Below are positions 9,390 through 19,650 of a DNA stretch of 46,175 nt, piece after piece (position 1 is the first letter of the stretch; every line of letters begins with the position of its first letter). The DNA lies in contig JAUCBJ010004093.1 of NCBI GenBank assembly GCA_032718475.1, positions 1-46,175 of the forward strand, written 5' to 3'. Under the pieces are notes generated by a model, which saw only the letters and a list, made by a program, of their open reading frames with translations, was not told where the DNA came from and did not search any database. This DNA comes from Nemertoderma westbladi (taxonomy: Eukaryota > Xenacoelomorpha > Nemertodermatida > Nemertodermatidae). Made by a program: the position numbers and the translations under genes.

Positions 9390-10268
9390 TTAAGAATGCT
9401 GTGCCCGCTTGTCAACAAAATTGCACCGCCACAACTCCCTATCACCCATGACATTTGCTAGATCATCCGCATCTTTAAGGCCAGTGTCCTTTAAGATGCG
9501 TCTCAAGAAAGTCATGGGCTGTCCACCATGCTTATTCACTCCATGAGGCTGCCAAAGTACAAGATTATGCACTGGCTGGTCCTCACGGCGAAAGCAATGT
9601 CCTGCAAAGCGGAGGCGATTTTGTTCTAGTGTCAAGCTTGGGGGAACCAATGAGACACCTCCAATGTTATATAGTGTCTGGTTGGAGATGTGTGCATTGT
9701 ACTTGACACAATGTACCCGGCGTAGCATTCTTGTGAATGTGCCATCCAGAGATTTGGTGTCCTCAGCAGTTAGAGCCCAGCATGGACTCCCGTAAAGGAG
9801 TACTGGAACTACTGCTGCTCTAAATAATCGGACCTTAAGTTTCCGATTAATTCTAGGTGACTTCCAAATCCTGGAAAGCCTATTCAAGGCTGCCCATGCC
9901 TTTCCCTTACGTATTCGAAGGTCCTCACCTGACTTCCGGATCCATGATCCCAGGTAACAGAAGTCGTCCACATGCTCAAGCATACCATCCTTTGAGCTTA
10001 TGCTCATCCGATCAGAGACTTGCTGAGGACTTTCAAAGTTAACTGTCAGAATTTTGGTCTTTCTGGAGTTAATAAAAAGATCAACACTAGAAGCAGCATG
10101 TTCTAATGAGCTGAGGAGCCGCTGGGCTCCCTCTAATGATTCTGAGAGTACTCCTAAGTCATCAGCAAAGTCTAGATCAGTTAGGTACTTGGCAGGATTT
10201 CCTCGACTTCTGGAGCCAGTAGGTGGAGTTATCATCACCCCATCATCATTATGATGATCTAAGGACAT
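9390..10268 (-). pseudogene. LINE RT C-terminal part (copy B)
   Basis: 292-aa frame with motif C (LDFADDLGVL), NSRKTKILT, VDDFCYLGSWI, LLYGSPCWALT, LDGTFTRMLRR, RLRFAGHCFR and a conserved MGDRELWR end. It matches 16291-16788 of copy C closely. Upstream it is separated from motif A/B by a frame break around 10268-10278. Confidence 0.75.
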
Positions 10269-10277
10269 GCGTAGAAC

Positions 10278-10583
10278 CTAGTCAACCACAATAATGAACA
10301 AGAATGATGCAAGTGTGTCTCCTTGGAGGACGCCCCATAACACTTCAAATGGTTCTGTGTCACCGTCAACAGTAGACACAAATGTTGTCGAACCATCGTA
10401 TACTGATCTGATTGCTGCAATAATTTCATCAGGAATCCCATATAATGAAAGTATGCTGAACATACGTGAGCGAGAGACTGAACCAAAGGCCTTGAAGAAG
10501 TCAACAAAGATAACAGCCAGATGCGTGTCTTTCTTTTTTGATAACTCTTCAATTATCCTTCTAAGTGCTAAAATGGGCTCCAT
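10278..10583 (-). pseudogene. LINE RT palm, motifs A and B (copy B)
   Basis: Contains LAVIFVDFFKAFGSVSR, the motif A region with FVDF followed by KAF, then motif B as GVLQGDTLASFLF. Motif C (FADD) is in the next frame, at about 10165. The frame ends at 10278 with a break before copy B's C-terminal frame. Together with the flanking pieces it shows a once-continuous RT with two or three lesions. Confidence 0.7.
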
Positions 10584-11221
10584 GGTCCCACGACCTTTAC
10601 GGAACCCATTCCTTTACGGAAACAATTTCCATGTAGCAGTCTCTCAATGGGATCCCTGATGCGATTTAATAGAATTCTATTGTATAGTTTTGCAGCAATC
10701 GAGATCAATGAGATTCCCCGAAAAGAACCATAGAGTGTTAGGTTGCCCTTCTTGGGAACTGGCACCAACTTATTTGTTTTCATTTCTTGTGGGACTCTTG
10801 CTGTACGGTACATGTCTACTATGATGGGATAGATGAGCTTTAAACACTCAGGTATTTTAAAGACCTCAGGGGGAACACCATCTACTCCACTGGCACGATT
10901 GGTCTTAATGCTCTTTGCAGCAGCCTTCACTTCTGCAAAGGAGCTATCACCAATGGGAATATCTGGGTGTACAGACTCAGACACTTTTACTTCTATAAAG
11001 TTATCAGGCAATACCCTGTCATTATTGAGGAGCTTTTCGAAGTGGCCCTTCCAACCATTATTGAGGCGATCGGCTGGTGATTCAGCCTTAACCTTGGTGG
11101 TTTGTTGGCTTTTTCGACCAGCAAGCAAGTTGATCGATCTCCATGCCTGGGATGATTGCCTGCTGTCGTCAGCATCATTGATGGCATCAACCTGTTGGTT
11201 TATTAGCTCCTGTAAATTAAC
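10568..11221 (-). pseudogene. LINE RT, N-terminal part (copy B)
   Basis: A frame from the truncation point through KTNRASGVDGVPPEVFK, KLVPVPKKGNLTLYGSF and LLNRIRDPIERLLHG, ending about 10570 where the next frame takes over. The shift lies in a short duplicated stretch around 10595-10625 ('acggaaccattcctttacgg'). The frame visible upstream of 11221 is flanking DNA and not part of the element. Confidence 0.7.
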
Positions 11222-11344
11222 TCTGATCAAAAGAGGTGAACTGAACACGGACTGTCCCCTTTCTTTGATTGATTGGCGGTGATGTAAAATTTCTCTAATA
11301 CCATACAGATTTTGTGATACAATCGTTAAGTTTTAATTTGTGTC

Positions 11345-12012
11345 TCATAACTGAGCCTCGTGCTGCGCGAAGTCCCCACGAACGTGTATAAATAGGTACC
11401 AACCCTGAATCTGTATTTTCATTTCAACCATTTGAACTGGGTAAACATTGGATAGGCTCTCCCAGTTAGGTCCTTCATGGTTTAACGCTCCGTATAATCC
11501 ATTAAGGTTGGAGTAATAGCACTTATCGTACCACCATGCACCTTTATACTGCTGAGCGCAGTTCCCGGTTGTTAACTTATCTAAATCATTGTCATATGTT
11601 GTAAATGCCATTCCATTGTGGGTGTTGGATAGCGAATCGTCGGCAGTAGAATCCTGGTCATTGTATCCTGATATCTTTAGCGTGTAGTTGGTGGCAGCAG
11701 ATAGAACTTCAAAGGATGAATATTCTGCATAACTTACGATATCATTGTAGCAAAGTTCTACTATAAGTTGAACTTCTCCCTGCTGGGTGAGCTGGTGAAT
11801 ATTTTCGAGGCCAAGCCAAAACTCGTTGTTTATGTCTCCGAACCCAGCTACGTATTCATCCCAATTTCTATAGAAATCAACAATCCCATTCATTCTTCGT
11901 TGAATGACGATCCATTGATCTCCTTGTTGATCGTCGTAACGAAGAAAACCGTTGAGACTGTTTACAGTGGCAGGAAGAACTACTCCGTTTGCTTGTAACT
12001 CCGCACATGTTT
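11345..12012 (-). CDS. fibrinogen-related (FReD) domain exon
   Basis: The only host coding sequence I recognise. The exon opens after a splice acceptor (pyrimidine-rich tract then AG at 12014-12013); two bases complete a split codon, then TCAELQANGVVLPATVN begins the frame. The fibrinogen C-terminal fold follows: WIVIQRRMNG, DFYRNWDEYVAGFG, EFWLGLENIH, GMAFTTYDNDLD, NCAQQYKGAWWYDKCYYSNLNGLYG, then MVEMKI. The Ca-site-like DNDLD and the Cys pair around GAWWYDKC are typical of ficolin/tenascin-like lectins, often secreted and immune-related in invertebrates. The C-terminus runs about 20 residues past the usual MKI end. Upstream exons are not visible in the window, and a LINE copy begins about 120 bp downstream. 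Confidence 0.85.
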
Positions 12013-12030
12013 CTAGAAGAAAAGAGGTAA
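12013..12030 (-). other. splice acceptor of FReD exon
   Basis: On the minus strand the sequence reads a pyrimidine-rich tract (cctcttttcttct) ending in AG at 12014-12013, directly before conserved FReD coding. The upstream intron phase is 1: one base of the first codon comes from the previous exon. Confidence 0.75.
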
Positions 12031-12249
12031 CAATAATGTTGGTTTAAATTAGACTAAAGATATATATGGAGTGGTAATTTTGCATCAGCTTAGCTACTGT
12101 AACAAAGAAACAGTTTGTTGTACTAACAGTAATTTTTCATAAAATTTACTGTCGAATTATTGTTAGAGATTAGAGAACTAAAGTGTCGAGGGTTGAGATG
12201 GTATATTTTCTAATTACATAGTTAATACATAATATAATTTATGTATTAA
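12031..12249. other. intronic or intergenic AT-rich DNA
   Basis: No open frame or motif is supported. By position it is the intron upstream of the FReD exon, and it carries the TTAA target at 12246-12249. Confidence 0.5.
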
Positions 12250-12341
12250 CCTTATTAAAGCCAAGGGGGTCAATATGACCCCCCCCCCCCCCCCCCCACC
12301 GGGTATTTTGTACAACATTTTATAGCCCGGTTCTAATAAGG
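12250..12341. mobile_element. 92-bp piggyBac-like MITE
   Basis: Bounded by TTAA on both sides (12246-12249 and 12342-12345). The ends are inverted: left ccttattaaagcc, right read in reverse ccttattagaacc. The middle is the GGGGGTCA-ATA-TGACCCCC hairpin with a C run of about 20. The right half resembles that of the 1.3-kb element (tattt-gtacaa-attttat-gcccggt-ctaata-ggttaa), so both belong to one family. Confidence 0.8.
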
Positions 12342-12630
12342 TTAACGGTTCACGTTACACATGAAAACCTTCACGTGTAACACTCCCAAAACACTCCCAA
12401 ATAAATTATAGTTCTACTGGGAAATCGAATTATATATCGCGCACATGTACTGGCACCGGTGTTCCCGGTTCTTGTACAATGCGTACAACGGACATGCGGC
12501 CCTCTATCTCCAGGGATCCAGTAAGCCGCTGTGGAGCAGGGAGGGGTACACCCAGGGTGACCCGGCTGCCATGCTTGGGTATGGCTGTGGGACCCTTCCC
12601 TTGATTCGGTCATTGCGGGATGTTCATCCT

Positions 12631-13130
12631 CGTCCGACACATCCCACCGACCCACCGTCGACTTTACCTACTGACCCACCATCGACTCCACCCACAGACT
12701 CACCGTCGACTCAACCCGCCGAGTCCGACTCACTGTCGACTCCACCCGCTGACCCACCATCGACTCAACCCGACAATTCCGACCCACTGTCGACTCCACC
12801 CGCAGACCCACCGTCAACTCAACCCGCCGAGTCCGACCCACTGTTGACTCCACCCGCTGTCCCTCCGTCGACTCAACCCGCCGAGTCCGACCCAATGCCG
12901 AATCAACCAATTGACGCGCCATCGACTCAACCCACTGACCCGCCGTCGACTCGACCAGCTGACCCATTGTCGATTCGACCCGCTGACCCGCAGTTGACTC
13001 TACCCGCCGACTCACCAAGGACTGCAACCGCAAACCCGCCATTGCCTCCACCCGGCACCTTGTCATCGACTCCATCCTCTGATCCGCCATCGACTCAACC
13101 CGCTGACCAGCCGTTGATTGAACCCGGCAG
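12631..13130 (+). repeat. Pro/Ser/Thr/Asp-coding minisatellite inside RT
   Basis: About 20 imperfect units of 24-33 bp built on GACCCNCCGTCGACTCNACCC, coding DPPSTQPA and DPLSTPPA variants in frame with the RT on both sides. It lies between palm motifs B and C, where the related element at 105-4480 has only a short loop. All units keep the frame (multiples of 3). Confidence 0.85.
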
Positions 13131-13338
13131 CCCAACTGTCTCACAGAGGCAGTGTTGGTATGCCGATGATGCCTCCTCGGCAGGTTCACTCGAGGGGGTG
13201 ATGGCTTGATGGGAGGAGCTGCTTCGTGTTGGACCCCGAATCGGTTATAACCCTGGTGGTCAAACCCGAGGTTGCGGAGTGAGCACAGCAGATGTTTAGG
13301 GCCTCGGGGGTCCGGATTGTTCCCGGGCACCGGTTCCT

Positions 13339-13361
13339 GGGGGGGGGGGGGGGGGGGGGGG
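13339..13361. repeat. poly-G tract (23 bases)
   Basis: An uninterrupted G run follows CGGTTCCT at the position where relatives read a Gly-rich loop (LGG.IG). It likely expanded from Gly codons and shifts the reading frame. Length may be uncertain for sequencing reasons. Confidence 0.8.
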
Positions 13362-14571
13362 TTATGTGGGCGACACGCTGGGTTTGCGCGAGTTTATCGC
13401 CGAGAAGGTCTCCAGGTGGGTCTGGAGTGTTGGTCGACTCACCGTGGTGGCCGAGGAGTTCCCCCAGACCGTCCACACTGGGTTGACCCGCTGTGTTCAG
13501 GCAGAGTGGGATTACCTGCTGCGGGTGGTGGACACAGAGGTGGAGGATGTGGCGCCCATCCGTTCGGCACTTTTGCGCCAGTTTATCCCGGCTCTGTTTG
13601 GTATGCCTGGGTCTGTCGACGAGGAGTTGCTTCTCCTTCCAGTTCGACATGGCGGCATTGGGATCCGTGATCCAATGGTGCGCTGTGGCCCCGCCCATGA
13701 GGCGTCTTTCGCTGGAACAGTCGGGGTGGTTGACGCCATGACAACGGGTCGCCCCCTCCATGTCGCGGACCACGCAGCCTGTCTTGCCTCCGCCCTCGCC
13801 GAGAGCCGGATCACTCAGGATGCGGCCTACAAGGTGATACAGACGAACGCACTCCAAGCCATTCCCTCGGAACGACGATGCACCATCAAATGTACAATGT
13901 CCCATAAGACTGGGGGATGGTTGACGGCACAGCCCACTGTGGTCGACCACACTGACCTCGACCCAGAGGTGTTCCAGGACAACCTCGCCTTGAGGTACGG
14001 ACGGACGCCGCCGGGCCTCCCGGCAAAGTGCGAGGGGTGTGGGGAGTCGTTCTCGACGTCCCACGCCCTTAATTGCAAGTCGGGGGGCTTGATAATAAAG
14101 CAGCACAACGAGGTGAGGGAGGTGTTCGGGGACCTCATTGCGTCCGCGTTCGGGGGCTCATGCGTCCAGCAGGAGGTTACGTTGGCATCCGGCTACCTGG
14201 ACAGACAGGGCTGCGAGGTGGGTGGAGTTAGGGCGGATCTCCTGGCGAGGGGAGTCTGGGCCGAACAGAGGGTGGCGTCTTTCGACATTGCGATTGTTAA
14301 TGCTGATGCCCCCTCATACGTTGATCGGTCCCTGGACTCCATATTCGAGCAGCGAGTTCGTTCCAAGATGGTCCACTACAGCAGGATCTGCGAAGATTGT
14401 CGGATCTCCTTCACCCCCCTCCTAGTCGGAACCACCGACGGGGTGTGGTGCAAGGAGGCCAATATTCTGATCCGCCACCACGCTGAGACCCTCGTGGCCC
14501 AGCAGCGGGGGATGCGCGAGCGAAGCCTTCACGCTTCTGCGCTCGAGCTCCCTGTGCCTGCGCGGTGGTAG

Positions 14572-15849
14572 GCGGCCATGGAGGGCACTCGGATTTGGGG
14601 ACGGTGCCAGTCTGCGGGGGTCTGACCTTCCTGATCGGTACTGATCCCTTGCCTCTGAGCTCCAACATATCCTTCTGGTGCTTTGGTGGTAGGCCCGATG
14701 ATATTTGTGTGGTGGCGGAATTAAATTTGTTATTTTTGGTGCACATCTTTTTAATTTATGATTTAAGATTATTAATAATATGACTTGTATCTACATTATA
14801 TCATATCCCACACCCACAATAGATCACCCAAAATCAACATTGAAGTAAAAATAACTATTAATAACAATGTTGAATTAAAATGAAAACAATCAATACAATT
14901 TCTTGGACGTTACATCTACAGTATACGAAGGCAACGTTTTAGTGACTGGTTTATTCCAACTGCTATGCGATATTTGATAAGCGGCACAATTCCTGCATAC
15001 TAATAACTGCGAGATCATGATACGGTAATATTAAGAATAATAACGGCAGTTATTTAGGGGTCTGGCTGGTTTAAAACGCAAAGGTTTTACAGTAAAACGT
15101 TATCGGCCTCCTGGCCTGCATCAGTACTTAAATGTCGGAAAAACTAAAAAACCTTTCCCGGATTAACTGACAAAGAGCACAGTTACAATTTAAATTTCCC
15201 TCCACCCAATAGTGATGAGAGTGATGGTGATTGGACGATATATGACCGTTAAATGTGTGTAAATGAAAACGTAACTGTACAAAAGGGATGGTGTCATATA
15301 ATTATACTAAAGGTAATGTAATTAATTATGGAAGTATTTTCTTCTATAATTATTTAGCTCCTTTTACTGTTTATTGATTTCAATGTTTAAGTAAGTCGCG
15401 GTAGGCCTACATATTCTCGATTACGTAAATTCCATTTTACATGTATTTGTACAATATTTACACAAACAAAACATTCATTTATGAGTTCCCACTCTTTTAT
15501 ATGCAAATTGTCGAAGCGAAATATCCGTTCAACCAACATCGAGGTCGTCACGATGACGTGAAGGCACACACCATGGCCTTAAACGTCGCACAAGTGGCAG
15601 TCCAAATAAAATTATAAGCCTACACAAAGTTAAAAAGAAACCCAGATATATTTCGACTTATCATTAGCTTAAACGAACTGAATGTAAAATCTATTAAAAT
15701 AATAAAAAACATTTAACGCTAATAAATATGGCTACTCATCTGTTAAGAAAGAACTATGCTGTTGCTAATTAAATATTATTTTTTTATTATTTATTATTCT
15801 ATATGTTTTTTTTTAACATCAACATTTCAACATATGTTATATTATCCTG
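14572..15849. other. non-coding stretch
   Basis: The first ~170 bp are probably the 3' end of the RLE fragment. The rest is AT-rich without supported genes; the short frames here lack recognisable motifs. No RNA gene or element end is seen. Confidence 0.5.
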
Positions 15850-16826
15850 TGGCTGCATAGACCGTCTTACTATGGCAAATCTGGTCCTGTAACTAGGACC
15901 CCCTTCGTTCTGGGATAAGGACTCCCTTGGTCCAGGATTAAGGACCCATATACTTGGCTGCAGGGGTATATGGCCTGGCTAGGCAGATGGTGATCTACCA
16001 AGGCTGGTCAGGAGTAGAGTGTTCTCATGTCCACTCTGAGTGCGCTTCACTACGACTTGCACCTGGCAGCAGGGGTACAGGGCATGGCCCAGCAGATGAG
16101 CTGCACAGCCAATGGTGGGTCATGTGCGTCATAGTAGGTATGGGTGATGGGCCTCATATCTGTCTCCACTGCGACACCCACCCTGTGGAATGGCAAATAA
16201 GGACATGGGGGGCGGTTCTGTTACCTGGGATCATGGATCTGGAAGTCAGGTGAGGAGGAAAAGGAAGGTAAGGGAAAGGCATGGGCAGCCTTGAATAGGC
16301 TTTCCAGGATTTGGAAGTCACCGAGAATTAAGCGGAAACTTAAGGTCCGATTATTTAGAGCAGCAGAAGTTCCAGTACTCCTCTATGAGAGTCCAAGCTG
16401 GGCTCTAACTGCTGAGGACACCAAATCTCTGGATGGCATATTCACGAGAATGCTACGCCGGGTTCATTGTGTCAAGTACAATGCACACATCTCCAACCAG
16501 ACACTATATAACATTGGAGGTGTCTCATTGGTTCCCCCAAGCTTGACACTAGAACAAAATCGCATCCGCTTTGCAGGACATTGCTTTCGCCGTGAGGACC
16601 AGCCAGTGCATAATCTTGTACTTTGGCAGCTTCATGGAGTGAATAACAATGGCGGACAGCCCATGACTTTCTTGAGAAGCATCTTAAAGGACACTGGCCT
16701 TGAAGATGCAGATGATCTAGCAAATGTCATGGGTGATAGGGAGTTGTGTCGGCGCAATTTTGTCGACAAGCCGGCACAGCATTCTTAAAAATGCAGCTGC
16801 AATGCAGCATGCCGATACTAGTAGTA
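15850..16826 (+). mobile_element. internally deleted APE-type LINE copy C
   Basis: The leader (15850-16195) matches copy A 6952-7293. It jumps to a ~20-bp piece (aaggacatggggggcggtt) matching 7791-7809 of the endonuclease, then jumps again to the RT C-terminal region (ctgttacctgggatcatgg, matching copy B in reverse near 9950-9968). It ends with (TAG)3 at about 16826. Two precise internal deletions therefore link leader, endonuclease scrap and RT end. Confidence 0.8.
16285..16788 (+). pseudogene. LINE RT C-terminal remnant (copy C)
   Basis: About 167 codons from ALNRLSRIWKSPR to the stop, with LLYESPSWALT, LDGIFTRMLRR, IRFAGHCFR and MGDRELCRR. There is no ATG; the frame is continuous with upstream element sequence. 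It is close to copy B (9390-10268). The palm is absent, so it has no activity. Confidence 0.75.
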
Positions 16827-17275
16827 GTGGAAAAGAGTATTTCACTGTCAAGGCATTTACAGGAGGGTAACCTACAGATGCAGTTACGAGTCTGTCTGTA
16901 ACTCTTATGAGTGTTATCAAGTGCCTTGGGGTGCCTGCTGCACAGCAGGAACACTCACGAAAGTTTGGGGGTATATATTTATCATCTAATATATATATAT
17001 AACTGAATGTAGAATCAATTACTGTAAGTATAAGGCTTCGGCGCTTACAAACTGCTTCAAGCAAGGGGGGTGATAGTTACATGTAAACCGTTCCGTTATG
17101 TTGTGTTGTTGGCAAGTAAATGTACGCGTGACTTACATATATTACAAGTAGGACATTATGTTGACTCGTAGTTCACTCGTACTGCATACATAGTGTTAGT
17201 AGATGATATTTACCAGTTGGGGAATAATATTGCAGTACTATGGATGCACACACTCGCACTAAAATGAACCGAATC
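16827..17275. other. non-coding stretch
   Basis: Nothing with coding potential. It contains a short hairpin (CCTGCT...AGCAGG near 16935) and a TA-repeat. No element termini are identified. Confidence 0.4.
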
Positions 17276-17920
17276 TGTTACAGACAGGGCGCAGTCAGCA
17301 CTAACCGTGTGGAAATCGAGTTGGTTTGATCTCTGGTTTTGTATATTCATCAACAATAGTAGAGCAATAATAATAAATAACTATGCACACAGCAAGATGT
17401 TAAAATGCATGCAGCAAGGTGAAATACTGCGAGTCCGATAGTTATAATAACTCGCAACAGGCTAATATGATTTTAGGTTACGCCTGAAGTAATGGAAAGA
17501 ACATATCCTATATATAAGGCACAGTAATACTATAAATAGAACAGGCAATAAGACGCAAGAATACCGGCTTCGGTAGTTACCAATGAGAGTTCAGTAATAC
17601 CACAACTGCTGCTAGGCAACATATAAACAACTTTATGGACTATTCAACAGGTGTGGGGCACAAATGTTATATGCACTGAAATTGAATGATAATGCGTCAA
17701 AAATATAAGATTTCTGTATACAGTTAGCATAGTCTTACTAGCTTGTTTGTCCCTCTGAGGTGGTTTGACCTGTCACCTCTCTCTGTGGCTTACGGCGTGT
17801 ATCTCCCCAGTTGGTTATGAGGTGACATTATTATTGGTAATGTCACCCCGCCAACTATATAGGTAAAATGCCACTAATCCCATTTTCGGTGGGTAATGCA
17901 CGGAATTAAATCCGCTTACA
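17276..17920 (-). mobile_element. putative LTR of a minus-strand LTR element
   Basis: On the minus strand a purine tract (TGGGGGGGAG, 17930-17921) is followed at once by TGTAAGCGGA, the layout of a polypurine tract next to a 3' LTR beginning with TG. The right-hand limit is good. The left limit (…CTGTAACA ending at 17276) is only a guess from the TG...CA rule. A partner LTR is not found in the window. It could be the 3' LTR of BEL-1, which has the same orientation and is truncated at 19651, but 1.7 kb of unexplained sequence lies between. Confidence 0.4.
17821..17847. repeat. hairpin with 10-bp arms
   Basis: GGTGACATTA (17821-17830) and TAATGTCACC (17838-17847) are perfect inverted arms with a 7-nt loop. 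It lies about 75 bp inside the putative LTR edge. Confidence 0.85.
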
Positions 17921-17929
17921 CTCCCCCCC

Positions 17930-17958
17930 ATGCTATCTTCCCGGTGAGAAGATAGCAT
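17930..17958. repeat. hairpin with 11-bp arms beside the purine tract
   Basis: ATGCTATCTTC (17930-17940) and GAAGATAGCAT (17948-17958) are perfect arms with a 7-nt loop (ccggtga). It abuts the C run at 17923-17929 that forms the putative polypurine tract on the other strand. Confidence 0.85.
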
Positions 17959-19650
17959 CAACCTCAAGTGAGCTTCATTTCAGCTGGAATCCAATCTAAT
18001 ATTGGATTTGCGGTGGAATTTTTTTTTTCGGAGTCGGCTTTCCAGGCCAGCCCCCATGGGTCTGTTGTCACTACCCATCCTTGGTACATCTGCGAGCTAT
18101 GTTATACCAAGGCATCTGGCATCTCTGTTTTAGATGATCGCCCTCACTCCTCACACAATTTTTCTCACGGACTTTATTGTCCCTTCCTCTCTTGCCAGTC
18201 CCTTGGGACTCATCCCCCTCTATGCTCGCCTCACTATTTTACCCTTTTACATCTCCTCTAAACTCCAGCACCTCCTCCCCATTCACCCTCTTATTCCCAC
18301 TCTACACGCCTTTGGTCCCATCAAGTGTCCCTCCTACTCATACCCCGGTAGTGCCCGTCTGGACGATTCTTATCCCGCAGGACATGAGCTCTCACAATAA
18401 ATCCTGAACTCCGCCCTGTTGTTCAATGACCACACAATCTGGATTGCGCCTACCCCTCTACTCTTCCTCCCATGTGTCTCCCTAATACGTCCGTTAACTC
18501 TCAATCATGACTCCAGCTGGACCCTATCTAGTCCTGTTGACCCGGCATATGGTCCCATTGACCCGGCGTTTGGTCACATTGACCCGGCTTTACTACATAT
18601 GTATGGTCCCATTGACCCAGCGTTTGTGCGTACGTATGGTCCCATTGACCCGGCTTTAGTGCGTACGTATGGTCCCATTGACATGGCATTAGTGTGTATG
18701 TATGGTCCCATTGACCCGGCATTTGTTTAAATTATGTACGTTGGTACGTCGTACCATACGTTAGTACATATGTATCACGTATGTATTGTACATTTTTGTA
18801 CCCATCAAACGTACATAATTGTAACTAGCTAAGTATTATTTTATTTTATTTATATTATTTTATTTATTTTTGTGGGAAGGGTGTATCGCCCTCATTCCCA
18901 CCCCCCTCAGTCCAACTTATTGGACGACTCAACAACTTAAGGGCGATTCTGGCAGAAGGCAACTCTCCCACTGCCCCCCTGTAGGTATTCTTACTCTTCG
19001 CCCCACTCTCCTCGTCAGTTCCAACTCTCCTTCTCTTGGATTTGACATTCCCCTCTCCTCCACCCTAAAATTGGGTCTTTCCGCCACCTGACAGATCTCC
19101 TCATCGTCCCCTGGAGGCAAAATGCCACCCTTCATCTTATTTACAGTTTACCATCACCGCCAATTCTAAACAAAAAGGAGTTTTCATACGCCCAACAACT
19201 ATCATTTATAATTATTTCCAATTAATTTCTCCCTCTAGGGGCAACATCAGGGACCAACCAACAAAGCAATAAAATACTGAAAAATTAGGCCTACCTACAT
19301 TATTTTACTTTCAGATGTTATAATAAATCAATGGGCATTGGGATAATTCCCGGTAAATCAAAACAAGGCGGTACAAATATAAAGCGATTAAATAAAATAA
19401 AACAAAACAAAATAAAAACATATTGCATCCTTCTACAGTTTAAGGGTTAAGACATACGAACATTGGCTAATAGTACAGTACATCAGTAGTATCAGACTCA
19501 AAGGCCCGCACATGGGTAGGTATGCTACTCAGTACTCGCATATGCACCGACTCTACTTGAGACGGTTAAAAATACAGTATAAATGGCAAAATAAATTAAA
19601 ATGTAGTGGATCAAATTACAGCACCTTCTTACAAATCATACAGTTCCGTG
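17959..19650. other. low-complexity region, origin unclear
   Basis: C/T-rich from about 18130 to 18480 and 18890 to 19130, then AT-rich. Frames of 60-100 codons exist on both strands but have no motif and follow the base bias. It lies between the putative LTR and the truncated end of BEL-1 integrase, so it may be 3' untranslated retroelement sequence or an insertion that removed the rest of integrase. Confidence 0.4.
18528..18728. repeat. 33-bp minisatellite (GGTCCCATTGACCCGGC)
   Basis: Early units are 21 bp, later ones 33 bp. The constant part is GGTCCCATTGACCCGGC and the variable part ttt/gtgcgtacgtat. On the plus strand one frame reads YGPIDPALVRT repeats to a stop at 18728-18730. Both strands are open across it because all units are multiples of three, so coding is not demonstrated. 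Confidence 0.8.

Larger units (their letters stand above)
9348..11221 (-). mobile_element. APE-type LINE copy B, 5'-truncated, opposite orientation
   Basis: Reads on the minus strand from the linker before RT (11221) to the 3' end, with a (TAG)4 tail at 9348-9359. Copy C ends in the same way, with (TAG)3 near 16826, so a short TAG repeat tail appears to be a family feature. Copy B begins abruptly at 11221, typical 5' truncation, and its tail abuts copy A's RT at 9347. The missing 3' half of copy A is not found beyond 11221. Confidence 0.8.
12430..14571 (+). pseudogene. RLE-type retrotransposon fragment: RT from motif B to endonuclease
   Basis: Starts just before RT motif B (SREGYTQGDPAAM), so everything upstream, including motif A, is missing. 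After motif B comes a long Pro/Ser/Thr/Asp minisatellite (12631-13130), then motif C as WYADD (about 13158). A stop replaces an expected Trp at 13207-13209, a second stop lies near 13280, and a 23-base G run at 13339-13361 disturbs the frame. From 13366 a clean 401-aa frame carries ELLLLPVRHGGIGIRDP, CEGCGESFSTSHALNC, KQHNEVRE, VRADLLARGVW and SFDIAIV: the CCHC and RLE parts. It is related to the element at 105-4480 but much more GC-rich. Confidence 0.75.

Noticed and set aside
6868-11221. Twin-priming inversion of one LINE insertion
   Set aside because: Twin priming gives antisense followed by sense without a 565-bp overlap; here the order is sense then antisense and the tail lies in the middle.
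12668-14106. Minus-strand frames of 220 and 306 codons
   Set aside because: Antisense of the minisatellite and of the GC-rich RLE coding region; the plus strand carries RT and RLE motifs.
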